From NCBI GenBank assembly GCA_016282655.1, contig JAEELK010000207.1:1-6042 (forward strand): a stretch of 6,042 nt of DNA. The letters are read 5' to 3'. Position 1 is the stretch's first letter, and the number at the start of each line of letters is the position of its first letter. Origin of the DNA: Bacillota bacterium. Its GTDB lineage: Bacteria > Bacillota > Clostridia > Peptostreptococcales > Anaerovoracaceae. The translations under genes were made by a program, and so were the position numbers. The notes under the pieces were generated by a model. It made no database searches. It saw nothing but the letters and a program-made list of their open reading frames with translations, and was not told the DNA's origin. Below, in pieces: positions 5,501 through 6,042 of this stretch.

Positions 5501-6042
5501 ATGTTTCAGCAGTATCCATTGCCTTACGGGGCAGACGCCCTGGAACCGGTGATCGACGCGCTCACCGTGGAGACCCACCACGGCAAGCATCACGCCGCCT
5601 ACACCAAGAACTTCAACGACGCGGCAGAAAAAGCCGGCCTGGCGGACATGGAGGCCGAAGCCCTGCTGGCCGCGCTGGACAAGGTGGAAGACCCGGCCCT
5701 GCGCAAGGCGCTGCGCAACAACGGCGGCGGCTGGTACAACCACAATCTGTATTTCTCCACGCTTTCGCCCGCGCCGAAGAAGGCGCCGGAAGGAAAGCTC
5801 CTGGAGAAGATCAACGAGAGCTTCGGCAGCCTGGATGCGCTGAAGGAGAAGCTCAGCGCGCTGGCGGCCGGGCAGTTCGGCTCCGGCTGGGCCTGGCTCT
5901 CCGCGAACGCCGCGGGCGAGCTCATGGCCTCGGCCAGCCCCAACCAGGACAATCCCATCAGCGAGGGCACGGGCTTCGTTCCGCTGCTCGCCATCGACGT
6001 CTGGGAACACGCCTACTATCTGAAGTACAAGAACCTGCGCGC
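5501..6042 (+). CDS. sodA: Fe/Mn superoxide dismutase, Mn-type features, C-terminus missing
   Basis: The first 180 codons are present; about 20-30 are cut off at the right edge, judging from the usual length near 200-210. The enzyme disproportionates superoxide to hydrogen peroxide and oxygen in the cytoplasm. The N-terminal PLPYGADALEP (6-16) leads to the helical hairpin with ligand His26 in THHGKHH and active-site Tyr34. Ligand His81 is in WYNHNLYF, and Asp166 and His170 are in the signature DVWEHAYY (166-173). Gly77 together with Gln149 in NQDNP is the Mn-type arrangement (Fe enzymes usually place the active-site Gln at the position of Gly77), but metal use in this family cannot be settled from sequence alone. 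Trp78 and Phe85 differ from the His and Trp in E. coli SodA. The start is fixed by AAGGAGGT (5487-5494), 6 nt upstream. Confidence 0.95.
   Translation, partial: MFQQYPLPYGADALEPVIDALTVETHHGKHHAAYTKNFNDAAEKAGLADMEAEALLAALDKVEDPALRKALRNNGGGWYNHNLYFSTLSPAPKKAPEGKLLEKINESFGSLDALKEKLSALAAGQFGSGWAWLSANAAGELMASASPNQDNPISEGTGFVPLLAIDVWEHAYYLKYKNLR

Noticed and set aside
5339..6010. A 223-codon minus-strand open frame opposite the superoxide dismutase
   Set aside because: The plus strand encodes a clear dismutase with all metal ligands and a perfect Shine-Dalgarno sequence; the antisense product has no recognisable features.

Overview
The window is a GC-rich bacterial chromosomal segment. Strong AGGAGG-type ribosome binding sites, short intergenic gaps, ATGA/TGATG stop-start overlaps and the protein types suggest a GC-rich Firmicute, perhaps an anaerobic or aerotolerant member of the Clostridia. 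That placement is inference; there is no rRNA or other taxonomic marker. I see no mobile element, CRISPR array, tRNA or rRNA.

Layout: a 203-bp divergent promoter region (857-1059) splits the window. To its left, three genes read leftward on the minus strand: a small one-pass membrane protein with a four-cysteine cluster (856-572), a thioredoxin-fold-like protein without the CXXC motif that overlaps it by one base (572-291), and the N-terminal 81 codons of a DUF445-family membrane protein that runs off the left edge (243-1).

To its right, the plus strand carries a fold-type I PLP aminotransferase of the AspC/TyrB type (1060-2322), translationally coupled (ATGA) to an acyl-ACP thioesterase (2319-3086). 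Then come a CPA2/KefB-like cation:proton antiporter with two C-terminal TrkA_C-like domains (3127-5424, TTG start) and the first 180 codons of an Fe/Mn superoxide dismutase with Mn-type features (5501-6042, runs off the right edge). No convincing terminator separates the plus-strand genes, so they could be co-transcribed, although the 76-bp gap before the dismutase holds a possible -10 box.

Functionally, the aminotransferase and thioesterase look like a metabolic pair (amino acid/2-oxo acid exchange and release of fatty acids from ACP), while the antiporter and dismutase fit ion/pH and oxidative-stress homeostasis. The least familiar material is the Cys-cluster membrane protein plus CXXC-less thioredoxin-like pair, the aminotransferase-thioesterase coupling with an altered catalytic motif in the thioesterase, and two inverted repeats in the divergent promoter region. 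I do not see a clear new defence or mobile system here.
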